From positions 31,734 through 95,733 of the forward strand of contig CANNBA010000009.1 in NCBI GenBank assembly GCA_947502765.1: 64,000 bases of DNA, given 5' to 3'. Shown piece after piece: positions 34,918 to 42,427 of this stretch (position 1 is the first letter of the stretch; the number at the start of each line of letters is the position of its first letter). Under the pieces are notes generated by a model. That model was not told the DNA's origin and searched no databases. It saw only the letters and a list, made by a program, of their open reading frames with translations. A program made the position numbers and the translations under genes. Source of the stretch: BACL11 sp945865535. GTDB lineage: Bacteria > Bacteroidota > Bacteroidia > Flavobacteriales > BACL11.

Positions 34918-35760
34918 TTATTTCTTAGTTATATATAATTTTTGGTTTCTAATATACATAGAACCTACTGGAACCTCTGTTAATTCTCTACCTAGTAAAT
35001 CGTATATTTTATTGTTGTTTATAGTTTCTGGTGTAAATTCATTTATTGAGGTTATACTACCTGAGTTAAGTATTTCCCATGTTAGTGTGGTTTGATTGAA
35101 AATTAAGGAATCACAATGATTACAGACCTCATTTAAAGTTGCATCTGCAAAGTACAAATAAACATCATAACATAATTTAACAGTATCTGTTGTTAGTATA
35201 TTTGGAAAGATTACATATGAACCATATCCAGGATAACACACTGTTGAATTGCATGCCTGCCAATTCCATTGCATAGAATCTACATAGTGTATTACTGGCA
35301 TTCCATTTACTAACACAAAAAAATTGGGTGATTGATAAGGTGTGTAGTATAACAAATCACACATTACCATATTACAATTATTTAGATTAGTATTTAATTT
35401 AATCCATCTATTTGGTCCTTGGCTAGAAAAACTAACGATATTTCCGCCACATTGAAATTCTACCGGTTGTACGGCAATGTTTCCAAAATGTAAATCAGTA
35501 GTTAGTGTGTCGTTTGCAAACGTATAAGGATTAGTTCCTGGCATTGCATTTGAATCTCCTGCTTGGAAAGTATTGTAAAGAGAATCACAATTACCACTTG
35601 TACAGTAGTAGGTATATTTTACACCATTGTCTAGAATGTACATGGTGTTTGGGTAATTTTCGTTAACCCATTTCCCTTCAATAGGATATGTGTTTTGTGC
35701 TTGTGTTGTTTTTGTTAGCCCCAAAGGAATAGCTAATATTAGTAAAATTTTCTTTTTCAT
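34918..35760 (-). CDS. Small secreted protein, Cys-rich, with T9SS-like C-terminus
   Basis: A 280-residue protein with the signal peptide MKKKILLILAIPLGLTKTTQAQ. The first ~90 mature residues (YPIEGKWVNENYPNTMYILDNGVKYTYYCTSGNCD) resemble a lipocalin-like strand pattern, and the remainder is unrecognised. About 12 Cys are spread through the mature region. The C-terminus (NNNKIYDLLGRELTEVPVGSMYIRNQKLYITKK) is a shortened T9SS sorting-domain pattern. Its mature part shows no evident similarity to the 34076 protein despite the shared signal peptide and leader. Confidence 0.72.
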   Translation of the reverse strand: MKKKILLILAIPLGLTKTTQAQNTYPIEGKWVNENYPNTMYILDNGVKYTYYCTSGNCDSLYNTFQAGDSNAMPGTNPYTFANDTLTTDLHFGNIAVQPVEFQCGGNIVSFSSQGPNRWIKLNTNLNNCNMVMCDLLYYTPYQSPNFFVLVNGMPVIHYVDSMQWNWQACNSTVCYPGYGSYVIFPNILTTDTVKLCYDVYLYFADATLNEVCNHCDSLIFNQTTLTWEILNSGSITSINEFTPETINNNKIYDLLGRELTEVPVGSMYIRNQKLYITKK

Positions 35761-35942
35761 AATATCTAGTTTTTAATTAATAATGTGCAATATCCAACAA
35801 ATAATTAAAGTTTACTTCACGCCTAAAGGTGAATCTTCAAATAATTGAATACTCTGCAATATTACTAATTAAATAATTATAAAAGTTCGAACTAGCAATC
35901 GAAAGGTTCACTAAATAAAAAACCCACTTTTAAGTGGGTTTT
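35696..35942. repeat. Direct repeat copy 2: terminator, leader and signal-peptide cassette
   Basis: Copy 2 of the repeat described at 34611-34856, offset by about 1085 bases. It covers the signal-peptide codons of the 34918-35760 gene, its leader and the terminator of the 35946-36887 gene. Similarity is highest in the leader core and drops in the 40-45 bases before the ATG. Confidence 0.9.
35917..35942 (-). terminator. Terminator hairpin (copy 2)
   Basis: A perfect AAAACCCACTT / AAGTGGGTTTT stem with a 2-base loop (4 if the last pair opens) and T-run, 3 bases after the stop of the 35946-36887 gene. Confidence 0.85.
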
Positions 35943-35945
35943 AAA

Positions 35946-36887
35946 TTACTCTATAACTACTTTTTTCTCTACTGTTCCATCATTATAGATGTAAAAGAGA
36001 AGTTGGTTAGTGGCTTTTGTTTCTCTACCTAAGATATCTCTAATCTTAACTAAGTCTTTTTCAATATTAGAAATAGTTGATATGCCAGTAATAATTGTCA
36101 TACAATCAAGCGGATCGCTACAAGTAACTAAAGGATCGTATTCTAAATAAAGTGGATCGCCACAGCCATTTGGAAGGTCGCATGAGCCATTATCAACACT
36201 AGCGAGTGGGTCATAATTACAAGCGGTCAAATTAGTGCATCCAAAAATAGCAGAGGAATCACTTACACTAAAATCATCAAACCAAAATTTATCACTTCTA
36301 GTAATGGTATATTTACAGAAAACTCCAAAATAATCAGAAGATGTTATGCTATTATCAAAAGTAGTTCCTTGAGAAAAAAACACACCATTAGTATCTAAGA
36401 AAAGTTCCCAATTACCTAGTCCGTCTCTTGTTACTTTAACTCTAAGATCCACATTATTACTTGCTAAACTATCAACACCATCAATAATTTTAATCTGATT
36501 TGTGCCATTTTGACTATACAAACTAATATCATCTTCATTTCCACTTTGTCCTCCAATTTTTACCAAATAGCCATTCAAATTTCCATTTAAATCTTGCTGA
36601 TCAGAAGTTAAATACACTCTAGCATAATTATTAGTTGAAGGAGGAAAATCTAATTTTATACGAAATGTCCATTCGCTATTTACCAGACATTGACTTTGTG
36701 TAACTAAAGAAGCAGAACTAGCAATACTATCATTTAAATGCAAACTAAAATCTGCATCTACCTCAAAAACACCAATATCTCCCAACCAGCTGGGATTAGA
36801 TGTAAAATCTCCATCCGAAAAGGAATCGGTAAACTGGCCAAAACCAATAAAAGGAAAAGCAAGAAATACAAGTAGTAGTTTTTTCAT
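35946..36887 (-). CDS. Modular secreted protein: concanavalin-like N-domain, Cys motif, T9SS C-terminus
   Basis: A 313-residue protein with signal peptide MKKLLLVFLAFPFIGFGQ. Residues ~20-210 (FTDSFSDGDFTSNPSWLGD, WTFRIKLDFPPSTNNYARVYLTSD, KFWFDDFSV) form a laminin-G/concanavalin-like domain usually found at the N-terminus of much larger Bacteroidota surface proteins. Next come GCTNLTACNYDPLASVDNGSC and a degenerate second copy, a Cys/Asn/Asp-rich module of marine surface proteins, probably Ca-binding. A T9SS-type tail follows (IVKIRDILGRE...FYIYNDGTVEKK). It looks like a miniaturised version of a large modular protein. Confidence 0.75.
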   Translation of the reverse strand: MKKLLLVFLAFPFIGFGQFTDSFSDGDFTSNPSWLGDIGVFEVDADFSLHLNDSIASSASLVTQSQCLVNSEWTFRIKLDFPPSTNNYARVYLTSDQQDLNGNLNGYLVKIGGQSGNEDDISLYSQNGTNQIKIIDGVDSLASNNVDLRVKVTRDGLGNWELFLDTNGVFFSQGTTFDNSITSSDYFGVFCKYTITRSDKFWFDDFSVSDSSAIFGCTNLTACNYDPLASVDNGSCDLPNGCGDPLYLEYDPLVTCSDPLDCMTIITGISTISNIEKDLVKIRDILGRETKATNQLLFYIYNDGTVEKKVVIE

Positions 36888-36911
36888 AATTAATCTATTT
36901 TAAAAAGTTCT

Positions 36912-36919
36912 CAAAATTA
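36912..36919 (-). promoter_or_regulatory. -7 promoter element for the 35946-36887 gene
   Basis: Minus-strand TAATTTTG matches TAnnTTTG, 24 bases before the ATG at 36887. Confidence 0.5.
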
Positions 36920-36935
36920 AGCATTATTTTTTGCA

Positions 36936-37631
36936 TCACATGTCTAAATAAAAATCCTGGGATAAATTAATGTAATCTTTGGTGTATTGGTGTCTTGATT
37001 TTTCAATAATTAGGTGTTCTTCTTTAGTTTTAGACTTAGAGAATGAGAATTCCATCATAACTCTTTTAACCTCTGCTGCTTCATTGCCTTTTATATAGCA
37101 AACTCTTGTGCAATATAAGTTGTAAGCTTTGGCTGTTTCACAAAAATAGGATTCAGAATTTTTAGGAATTATTACCGCTAAAATTCCTTTTTTTGAAAGT
37201 AGATTTACAGCATTTTGAATCAGTTCTTCAAATGAAAGACTATTGCTATGTCTTGCAATATCTCTACTTTTATCCGACTTATTAGATGGGAAAAAAGGAG
37301 GATTACTCACAATTAAATCAAATTTTAGTTTGGTTTTAAAATTTTGTAATGAGGTATTTTTAATACAAATTCTTTCCTTCCAAAGAGCATTACTCCTATT
37401 TAATTGAGCTTCTTTGCTGGCTATTTCATCTATTTCAATTCCAGTAATATTGCTTTTTAGAGTTCTTTGCCCAAGCATTAAGCTTATTAAACCTGTGCCA
37501 CAGCCAACATCTAAAATGTCTTTTGATTTTTTGCAAGATACCCAGCTTCCTAATAATACCCCATCAGTACCAACCTTCATTGCTGATTTCTCTTGTATAA
37601 TAGCAAACTTTTTAAATTTGAAAACAGACAT
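36936..37631 (-). CDS. trmN6: tRNA1(Val) (adenine37-N6)-methyltransferase-like (TrmN6/YfiC)
   Basis: A 231-residue class I SAM-dependent methyltransferase. FAIIQEKSAMKVGTDGVLLGSW starts the fold, ILDVGCGTGLISLML (~38-52) is the SAM-binding motif, and the catalytic NPPF motif of N6-adenine methylases is DLIVSNPPFF (~107-116). The length fits YfiC. It is transcribed with the rhodanese gene 39 bases upstream. Confidence 0.9.
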   Translation of the reverse strand: MSVFKFKKFAIIQEKSAMKVGTDGVLLGSWVSCKKSKDILDVGCGTGLISLMLGQRTLKSNITGIEIDEIASKEAQLNRSNALWKERICIKNTSLQNFKTKLKFDLIVSNPPFFPSNKSDKSRDIARHSNSLSFEELIQNAVNLLSKKGILAVIIPKNSESYFCETAKAYNLYCTRVCYIKGNEAAEVKRVMMEFSFSKSKTKEEHLIIEKSRHQYTKDYINLSQDFYLDM

Positions 37632-37670
37632 CTTATCTAACTGTCTATTGAATTGATTTTATAGCTTTTT

Positions 37671-37997
37671 CTATTTTTTAAGCTTACTTTCTAAGCTTGA
37701 CCAACCTCCACCATTTACTACATTTGTATAACCCTTAGCCGAAAGTATTTTTGCCGCTCCAGCACTTCTCATTCCTGAAGCGCAGCAAGTAATAATCGGC
37801 TGATCTTTATCTTTAAATTGACCCAATTTTGAAGCTAATTCACCTAAGGGAATATTCAAAGACTTTTCAATATGTCCTGAATAAAACTCCCCCTCTGATC
37901 GAACATCAATAATTATTCCGCCATCAGCAAGCATGGCTTTATAATCGGTGTTATCAAAAAATCTCTTCTTTATAAAAAAGAAAACTACTACACACAA
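37671..37997 (-). CDS. Membrane-anchored rhodanese-domain protein
   Basis: A 108-residue protein: a short hydrophobic N-terminus (CVVVFFFIKK) then one rhodanese domain with IIIDVRSEGEFYSGHI and an active-site loop CCASGMRS containing the catalytic Cys. Likely a sulfurtransferase or thiol-handling protein at the membrane. No ATG is available in frame: an in-frame TAG lies upstream, so the start is TTG at 37997 or a rarer ATC/ATA up to 38021 that would lengthen the membrane anchor. The OmpA-like gene ends 25 bases upstream. Confidence 0.85.
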   Translation of the reverse strand: MCVVVFFFIKKRFFDNTDYKAMLADGGIIIDVRSEGEFYSGHIEKSLNIPLGELASKLGQFKDKDQPIITCCASGMRSAGAAKILSAKGYTNVVNGGGWSSLESKLKK

Positions 37998-38022
37998 TAA
38001 TATGAGAGGTAAATGTTTGATT

Positions 38023-38979
38023 TTATTCTTCTAGTAGTTTGAATAAATCATCCAAATTAGGAGAAAGTATCATCTCTATTCTTCTGTTAGAGCTTCTGCC
38101 TTGTGCTGTTTCATTACTAGCAATTGGAACAAATTCTGCTCTTCCAGCAGCCGTTAATTGTAGGGGATTCAGACTTGGATTTTTAGTGAGTACTTTTACC
38201 ACATTAGTAGCACGCATTACGCTCAAATCCCAATTATCTGTTACCACTCCTTTACCAGCTAATGGAATATTATCAGTATGGCCTTCTACTAAAATTTTCA
38301 AATCTTTTTGAGCGGCTAAAGCAGTGGCTAATTTATTAAGAGCTGCAACACCTCCACTACTAACCTCATACTTTCCTGAAGCAAAAAGTAAGGCTTCTTC
38401 TAAGGAAATGTACACTTTACCATCTCTTTGTTCTATAGTTAATCCATCTCCCTCAAGTCCTGTAAGTGCTTTTGAGATAGACTGTTTTAAAGCAGTAACT
38501 ATACTGTCTTTTTTATTTATAATGGATTCTAACTCAGCAACTCTACTCGATCGAGCATCTAATGATGCTGATAGCTTGTTCAATTCATCTTCTTTTGCAA
38601 AAAGTGCTGATTGTGCCTGTTCCAACTGTTCTAAAAGCTGCTTTGTTTCTTTAGCTTTATCTGACATTTCTCTACTATTTTTTGAAGTAAGAAAATCATA
38701 AGATTCACTTAAAGCATCATATTTGTTTTGCAAAACTGTTAAAGCGTCTCCATTTTGCACAGAATCATTTACTAATTTAGTAATCTTTACTTGTAAGGAG
38801 CTAACTTTTGCTTGTAATTCTTCTACTTCTGATTGTAGTTTAAGAACTTTTTGCTCCTGAATATTTAAAGCAGATTTAGTGGCTTCATGTTCAGCAATTA
38901 AAGCGTTGTGAACTTTAGAAGTCACACACGAACTAAATATTACTATAAATGATGCTAGGTATAAAATTGATTTTTGCAT
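38023..38979 (-). CDS. OmpA-family lipoprotein with coiled coil
   Basis: A 318-residue protein. The signal peptide ends in a lipobox (FSSC, Cys near residue 17). A long coiled coil covers ~30-165 (heptads such as LKLQSEVEELQAKVSSLQVKI). The C-terminal OmpA domain shows VEGHTDNIPL, RATNVVKVL and GRSSNRRIEMIL, the peptidoglycan-binding fold. It probably tethers the outer membrane to the wall across the periplasm. Confidence 0.92.
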   Translation of the reverse strand: MQKSILYLASFIVIFSSCVTSKVHNALIAEHEATKSALNIQEQKVLKLQSEVEELQAKVSSLQVKITKLVNDSVQNGDALTVLQNKYDALSESYDFLTSKNSREMSDKAKETKQLLEQLEQAQSALFAKEDELNKLSASLDARSSRVAELESIINKKDSIVTALKQSISKALTGLEGDGLTIEQRDGKVYISLEEALLFASGKYEVSSGGVAALNKLATALAAQKDLKILVEGHTDNIPLAGKGVVTDNWDLSVMRATNVVKVLTKNPSLNPLQLTAAGRAEFVPIASNETAQGRSSNRRIEMILSPNLDDLFKLLEE

Positions 38980-39001
38980 AATAAGTATTTTTTATCTCTT
39001 C

Positions 39002-39009
39002 CAAAATTA
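39002..39009 (-). promoter_or_regulatory. -7 promoter element for the OmpA-like lipoprotein gene
   Basis: Minus-strand TAATTTTG matches TAnnTTTG, 22 bases before the ATG at 38979. Confidence 0.5.
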
Positions 39010-39079
39010 CACAAAAAGAGACTTAGTATTCTACTAAAATAAATACTTTTCAACAGCAAAAGATTAACTATCTAAAGCA

Positions 39080-39108
39080 AAAAAGCACATCATTTGATGT
39101 GCTTTTAA
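39080..39108 (-). terminator. Terminator after the YXWGXW protein gene
   Basis: A perfect 11-bp stem (AAAAGCACATC / GATGTGCTTTT) with a 4-base loop and T-run, 17 bases after the stop at 39125. Confidence 0.9.
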
Positions 39109-39124
39109 AAAATATAAATCATCT

Positions 39125-39547
39125 TTAGTATTCTAATTCCCAATATCCCTCAACCCAAAAGAATCCTCCTTCACTAATTTCCCAAAACCCAGGAACCCAA
39201 TAATGATTTCTCTTAATCTTTATCCATCTTGCTGGCTGCCAAGTATATTGACCATAAAAATCATTCCACTCCCAATACCCATCAACCCAAACATGCCCAG
39301 GTCTATTATAATTAGGACGGTTTACAATCACATTTGGTCTATTTGGTTGAGTTACCACCACTCTATTTCTGTTTGTTTTTACTCTTACGCCACCTCTATC
39401 ATTATGATGATTTGAGTTATTTGTTTTGACAACAACATTCTTATTATTGTTATTTGTATTTGTTTTAACTCTTACTTGGGCGTTTACAGATATGCCTACA
39501 AATAATAAGCATATAGCTAGTGTTTTACTAAAAAATGAATTTTTCAT
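39125..39547 (-). CDS. Secreted YXWGXW-repeat protein
   Basis: A 140-residue protein with a signal peptide (cut near VNAQ). A low-complexity Asn/Lys/Arg-rich region (~25-75, NTNNNNKNVVVKTNN; NRPNYNRPG) is followed by three to four copies of the W-V-x-G-x-W pattern (VWVDGYWEW, WQPARW, YWVPGFWE, FWVEGYWE). This is the YXWGXW repeat family, thought to be periplasmic or surface-bound; the function is unknown. Confidence 0.85.
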   Translation of the reverse strand: MKNSFFSKTLAICLLFVGISVNAQVRVKTNTNNNNKNVVVKTNNSNHHNDRGGVRVKTNRNRVVVTQPNRPNVIVNRPNYNRPGHVWVDGYWEWNDFYGQYTWQPARWIKIKRNHYWVPGFWEISEGGFFWVEGYWELEY

Positions 39548-39606
39548 GGCGATTGTTTTTAAGATTAGTATTTTTATGGCTTCAAAATCATTAACGGGCT
39601 AAAGGT

Positions 39607-40176
39607 ATGAAAAAAATTATAAATTACTTTTTACAAGGACTTTTATACATTGTTCCTATAACGGTGACAGGGGCTGTTGTATTGTGGGTTTTTAAAAAAA
39701 TTGATGGAATTCTACCTTTTGATTTTCCTGGATTAGGCTTAATTGTAATTTTTGTATTCATAACAATGGCAGGATTTTTAGGATCAGCAATAATTGCTAA
39801 TCCAATAAATTCATTTTTCCGAAACTTATTAAAAAAAGCCCCTCTTTTAGAAACAATTTACTCCTCTGTAAAAGATTTAATGAATACTTTTGTAGGCAAA
39901 AAAAAAGGATTTAACCAACCCGTTCTCATAAAAATTTATGAAAATTCAACTATTGAACGAATTGGTTTTATTACAAATGAAGATTTAAATACATTGGGAA
40001 TTAAAAAAGAAAAAGTATTGGTTTATCTGCCTCATTCTTACGCATTTTCAGGACAACTTTTTGTAGTTGATCGCTCTTATATTACCCCAATTGATTCATC
40101 ATCATCTGAAATAATGAAACTCATTGTTTCTGGTGGAGTAACTGAAATTACTGATTCATCTAAAAATAAATTATAA
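39607..40176 (+). CDS. DUF502 family membrane protein
   Basis: A 189-residue protein with two membrane helices (~7-27, LLYIVPITVTGAVVLWVF; ~45-68, GLIVIFVFITMAGFLGSAI) and a soluble C-terminal domain (PVLIKIYENSTIERIGFITNED). LLEIIYSSVKDLMN-type sequence (LLETIYSSVKDLMNTFVG) is the DUF502 hallmark. The function is unknown. It is followed one base later by the large secreted protein gene. Confidence 0.88.
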   Translation: MKKIINYFLQGLLYIVPITVTGAVVLWVFKKIDGILPFDFPGLGLIVIFVFITMAGFLGSAIIANPINSFFRNLLKKAPLLETIYSSVKDLMNTFVGKKKGFNQPVLIKIYENSTIERIGFITNEDLNTLGIKKEKVLVYLPHSYAFSGQLFVVDRSYITPIDSSSSEIMKLIVSGGVTEITDSSKNKL

Positions 40177-40177
40177 C

Positions 40178-42427
40178 ATGAAAAAACTATTTTACTTTTT
40201 AACAGCAATGTTTTTAATTATGGGAGCTATGGCTCAAAACCCTGGAGATACTATTGTTGTGCAAACTTTTGATTACAGCATGACATATGGCCAAGCATGG
40301 GGGCCTCCAAGAGATACAATTGCTCATTTTCCTAACAATCCTAATCTAACCTTTGAAAAGATCATTATGTCCTATAGCATGAGATGTAAAAATGGTCTAG
40401 TAAATACTAGCGGGGGGAATAATATTGCTTGCGGTGAATGGGATTATAATTGTCATACATATATACATGACTCTACAAGAATTGATTCTATAATGCACAA
40501 AACTCCAAGTCATACAATAACTGGTCTTGCTACAAGCCTATACTACAGTTCAGTTCCTGTATACAATTACTTTTATACTCTCAATTCTTTAGGATCAATA
40601 GTGCTTGATTCTATTGTAACAGATGCTGATACTATTGTTGAATTTGGGATTTCTGCATTCCCAGGAACTCTAAATCATGATGTAATTGATACGCTATCAA
40701 CCAGTTTTTACTGGCAGCCATATAGCTATACTTACGATACAAGCGGAAATATTATAGCTATCGATACTGTTACAATTAGCGGGATGATAACTATTACTGA
40801 TTTGGTCTATTACAAGAGATATCCTATGGCATTTCAAATAATGTCTTTTGTAACTCCTTATGGTATTGGTCTTGATCTAGGTACTAATGGAAAAACCTGG
40901 TATTTTGATGTCACAGATTATGCTCCTGTATTTAAAGGTCCTAAGCGGATAACTGTAAGTGGAGGTGGAGAATGGCAAGAAGATATGGATATTAAATTTT
41001 TATTTATTGTAGGAACTCCTACTAGAAATGTACTGGAAATGCAACAAGTATGGAGGCCACAAGAACATGGATACAATACCATTATGACTAATAATGCTTT
41101 TGAGCCAAGAAATGTGTTAATCCATCCAAATGCATCAGCATATAAGTTAAGAACTACAATTACAGGCCATGGCCAGGAGGGCGAATTTATTCCCCGGAAT
41201 CATTATTTAAATATAGATGGTGGAGCTCAAGAATATATTTGGCCGGTTTGGACAGAGTGTGCAGAAAATCCTATTTACCCTCAAGGTGGAACATGGATTT
41301 ATGATAGAGCTGGTTGGTGTCCAGGTCAAGCCTCTGATGTAAGAGAGGATGATATTACCCAATTGGTAACTCCAGGACAAATTCATAATATAGATTATGG
41401 GGTAAGTAGCGCTGCAGGAAACTCAAATTATTGGGTAAGTAGTCAATTGGTTAGTTACGGGGATCCTAATCACTCTTTAGATGCTTCTATTATTGATATT
41501 TTATCTCCTACCAATCAAATACTACACGTGCGAACTAACCCCCTATGTTCAAAGCCTAAAATTACAATACAAAATACTGGGAATACACCATTAACTTCAC
41601 TACAAATTGAATATTGGGTTAACGGAGCTACATCACATGAAATGTATCAATGGAATGGAAATCTTAATTTTCTTGAAAAAGAAGAGGTTGAATTGCCTGA
41701 CCCTGCTTCTTTATGGAGTAATATAGCTGCTAGTAATAATTTGTTTCATGCTAAAATTGCATTACCTAATAATGCAAGTGATCAGTATTATTTAAATAAT
41801 GTTGTGAGCTCTAGTTTTGAATCTGCGCCTACATATCCAAATACCTTTGCATTATGGTTTCAAACAAATAGTGGTGTAGTAAATTCATTGACTCAAGTCT
41901 CCGAATCTTCATGGGAATTCTTTGACAGTAATGGGAATTCAATATATTCTAGTGGTGACTTAATCTCAAATACACAATTTAGAGATACGCTAACATTTAA
42001 TAACGGTTGCTATATTTTTAAAGTCACTGATACAGATGATGATGGATTCGATTTTTGGGCAAATAATGATGGCGGTGGAATGGCTAGATTTCGTGAGATT
42101 GGAGCAAGTTGGCTAAAATCTTTTGATGGTGATTTTGGGAGATTTATTCATCATGAATTTAGAGTAGAAGATGCCTTATCCAATTCTGAAATTAATACTT
42201 TAGATTTTACAATATTTCCCAACCCAGCAACTAATGAAATTATCATAACTGGCGATTTTACAAATTTATCAAAACTTATTTTAAAAGATAATCTTGGTAG
42301 AATTGTAAGTGCTATTAATATAGATAAAAATAATACTACTCATAAAATTGATATTAGAAATTTGGCAAAAGGAATTTATTTTATATCCATTGATAACAAA
42401 GTAATCGAAAAAGTAGTAAAACAATAA
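40178..42427 (+). CDS. Large T9SS-secreted PNGase F-like protein
   Basis: A 749-residue protein with a signal peptide (cut near AMAQ). Residues ~20-430 resemble the peptide-N-glycosidase F-related region (FEKIIMSYSMRCKNG, ACGEWDYNCHTYIHD, and a second half with RTTITGHGQEGE and the TWIYDRAGWCPG block). A middle beta domain follows (~430-650). The C-terminus is a classic type-A T9SS sorting domain (FTIFPNPATNEIIITGD...LAKGIYFISIDNKVIEKVVKQ). PNGase F cuts N-glycans from proteins; family resemblance suggests action on glycoproteins outside the cell, but the catalytic residues were not verified. Confidence 0.82.
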   Translation: MKKLFYFLTAMFLIMGAMAQNPGDTIVVQTFDYSMTYGQAWGPPRDTIAHFPNNPNLTFEKIIMSYSMRCKNGLVNTSGGNNIACGEWDYNCHTYIHDSTRIDSIMHKTPSHTITGLATSLYYSSVPVYNYFYTLNSLGSIVLDSIVTDADTIVEFGISAFPGTLNHDVIDTLSTSFYWQPYSYTYDTSGNIIAIDTVTISGMITITDLVYYKRYPMAFQIMSFVTPYGIGLDLGTNGKTWYFDVTDYAPVFKGPKRITVSGGGEWQEDMDIKFLFIVGTPTRNVLEMQQVWRPQEHGYNTIMTNNAFEPRNVLIHPNASAYKLRTTITGHGQEGEFIPRNHYLNIDGGAQEYIWPVWTECAENPIYPQGGTWIYDRAGWCPGQASDVREDDITQLVTPGQIHNIDYGVSSAAGNSNYWVSSQLVSYGDPNHSLDASIIDILSPTNQILHVRTNPLCSKPKITIQNTGNTPLTSLQIEYWVNGATSHEMYQWNGNLNFLEKEEVELPDPASLWSNIAASNNLFHAKIALPNNASDQYYLNNVVSSSFESAPTYPNTFALWFQTNSGVVNSLTQVSESSWEFFDSNGNSIYSSGDLISNTQFRDTLTFNNGCYIFKVTDTDDDGFDFWANNDGGGMARFREIGASWLKSFDGDFGRFIHHEFRVEDALSNSEINTLDFTIFPNPATNEIIITGDFTNLSKLILKDNLGRIVSAINIDKNNTTHKIDIRNLAKGIYFISIDNKVIEKVVKQ

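Noticed and set aside
39310..39450. Asn/Lys/Arg low-complexity stretch as a simple DNA repeat
   Set aside because: The bases are not a regular tandem repeat; the bias is at protein level within the YXWGXW protein.
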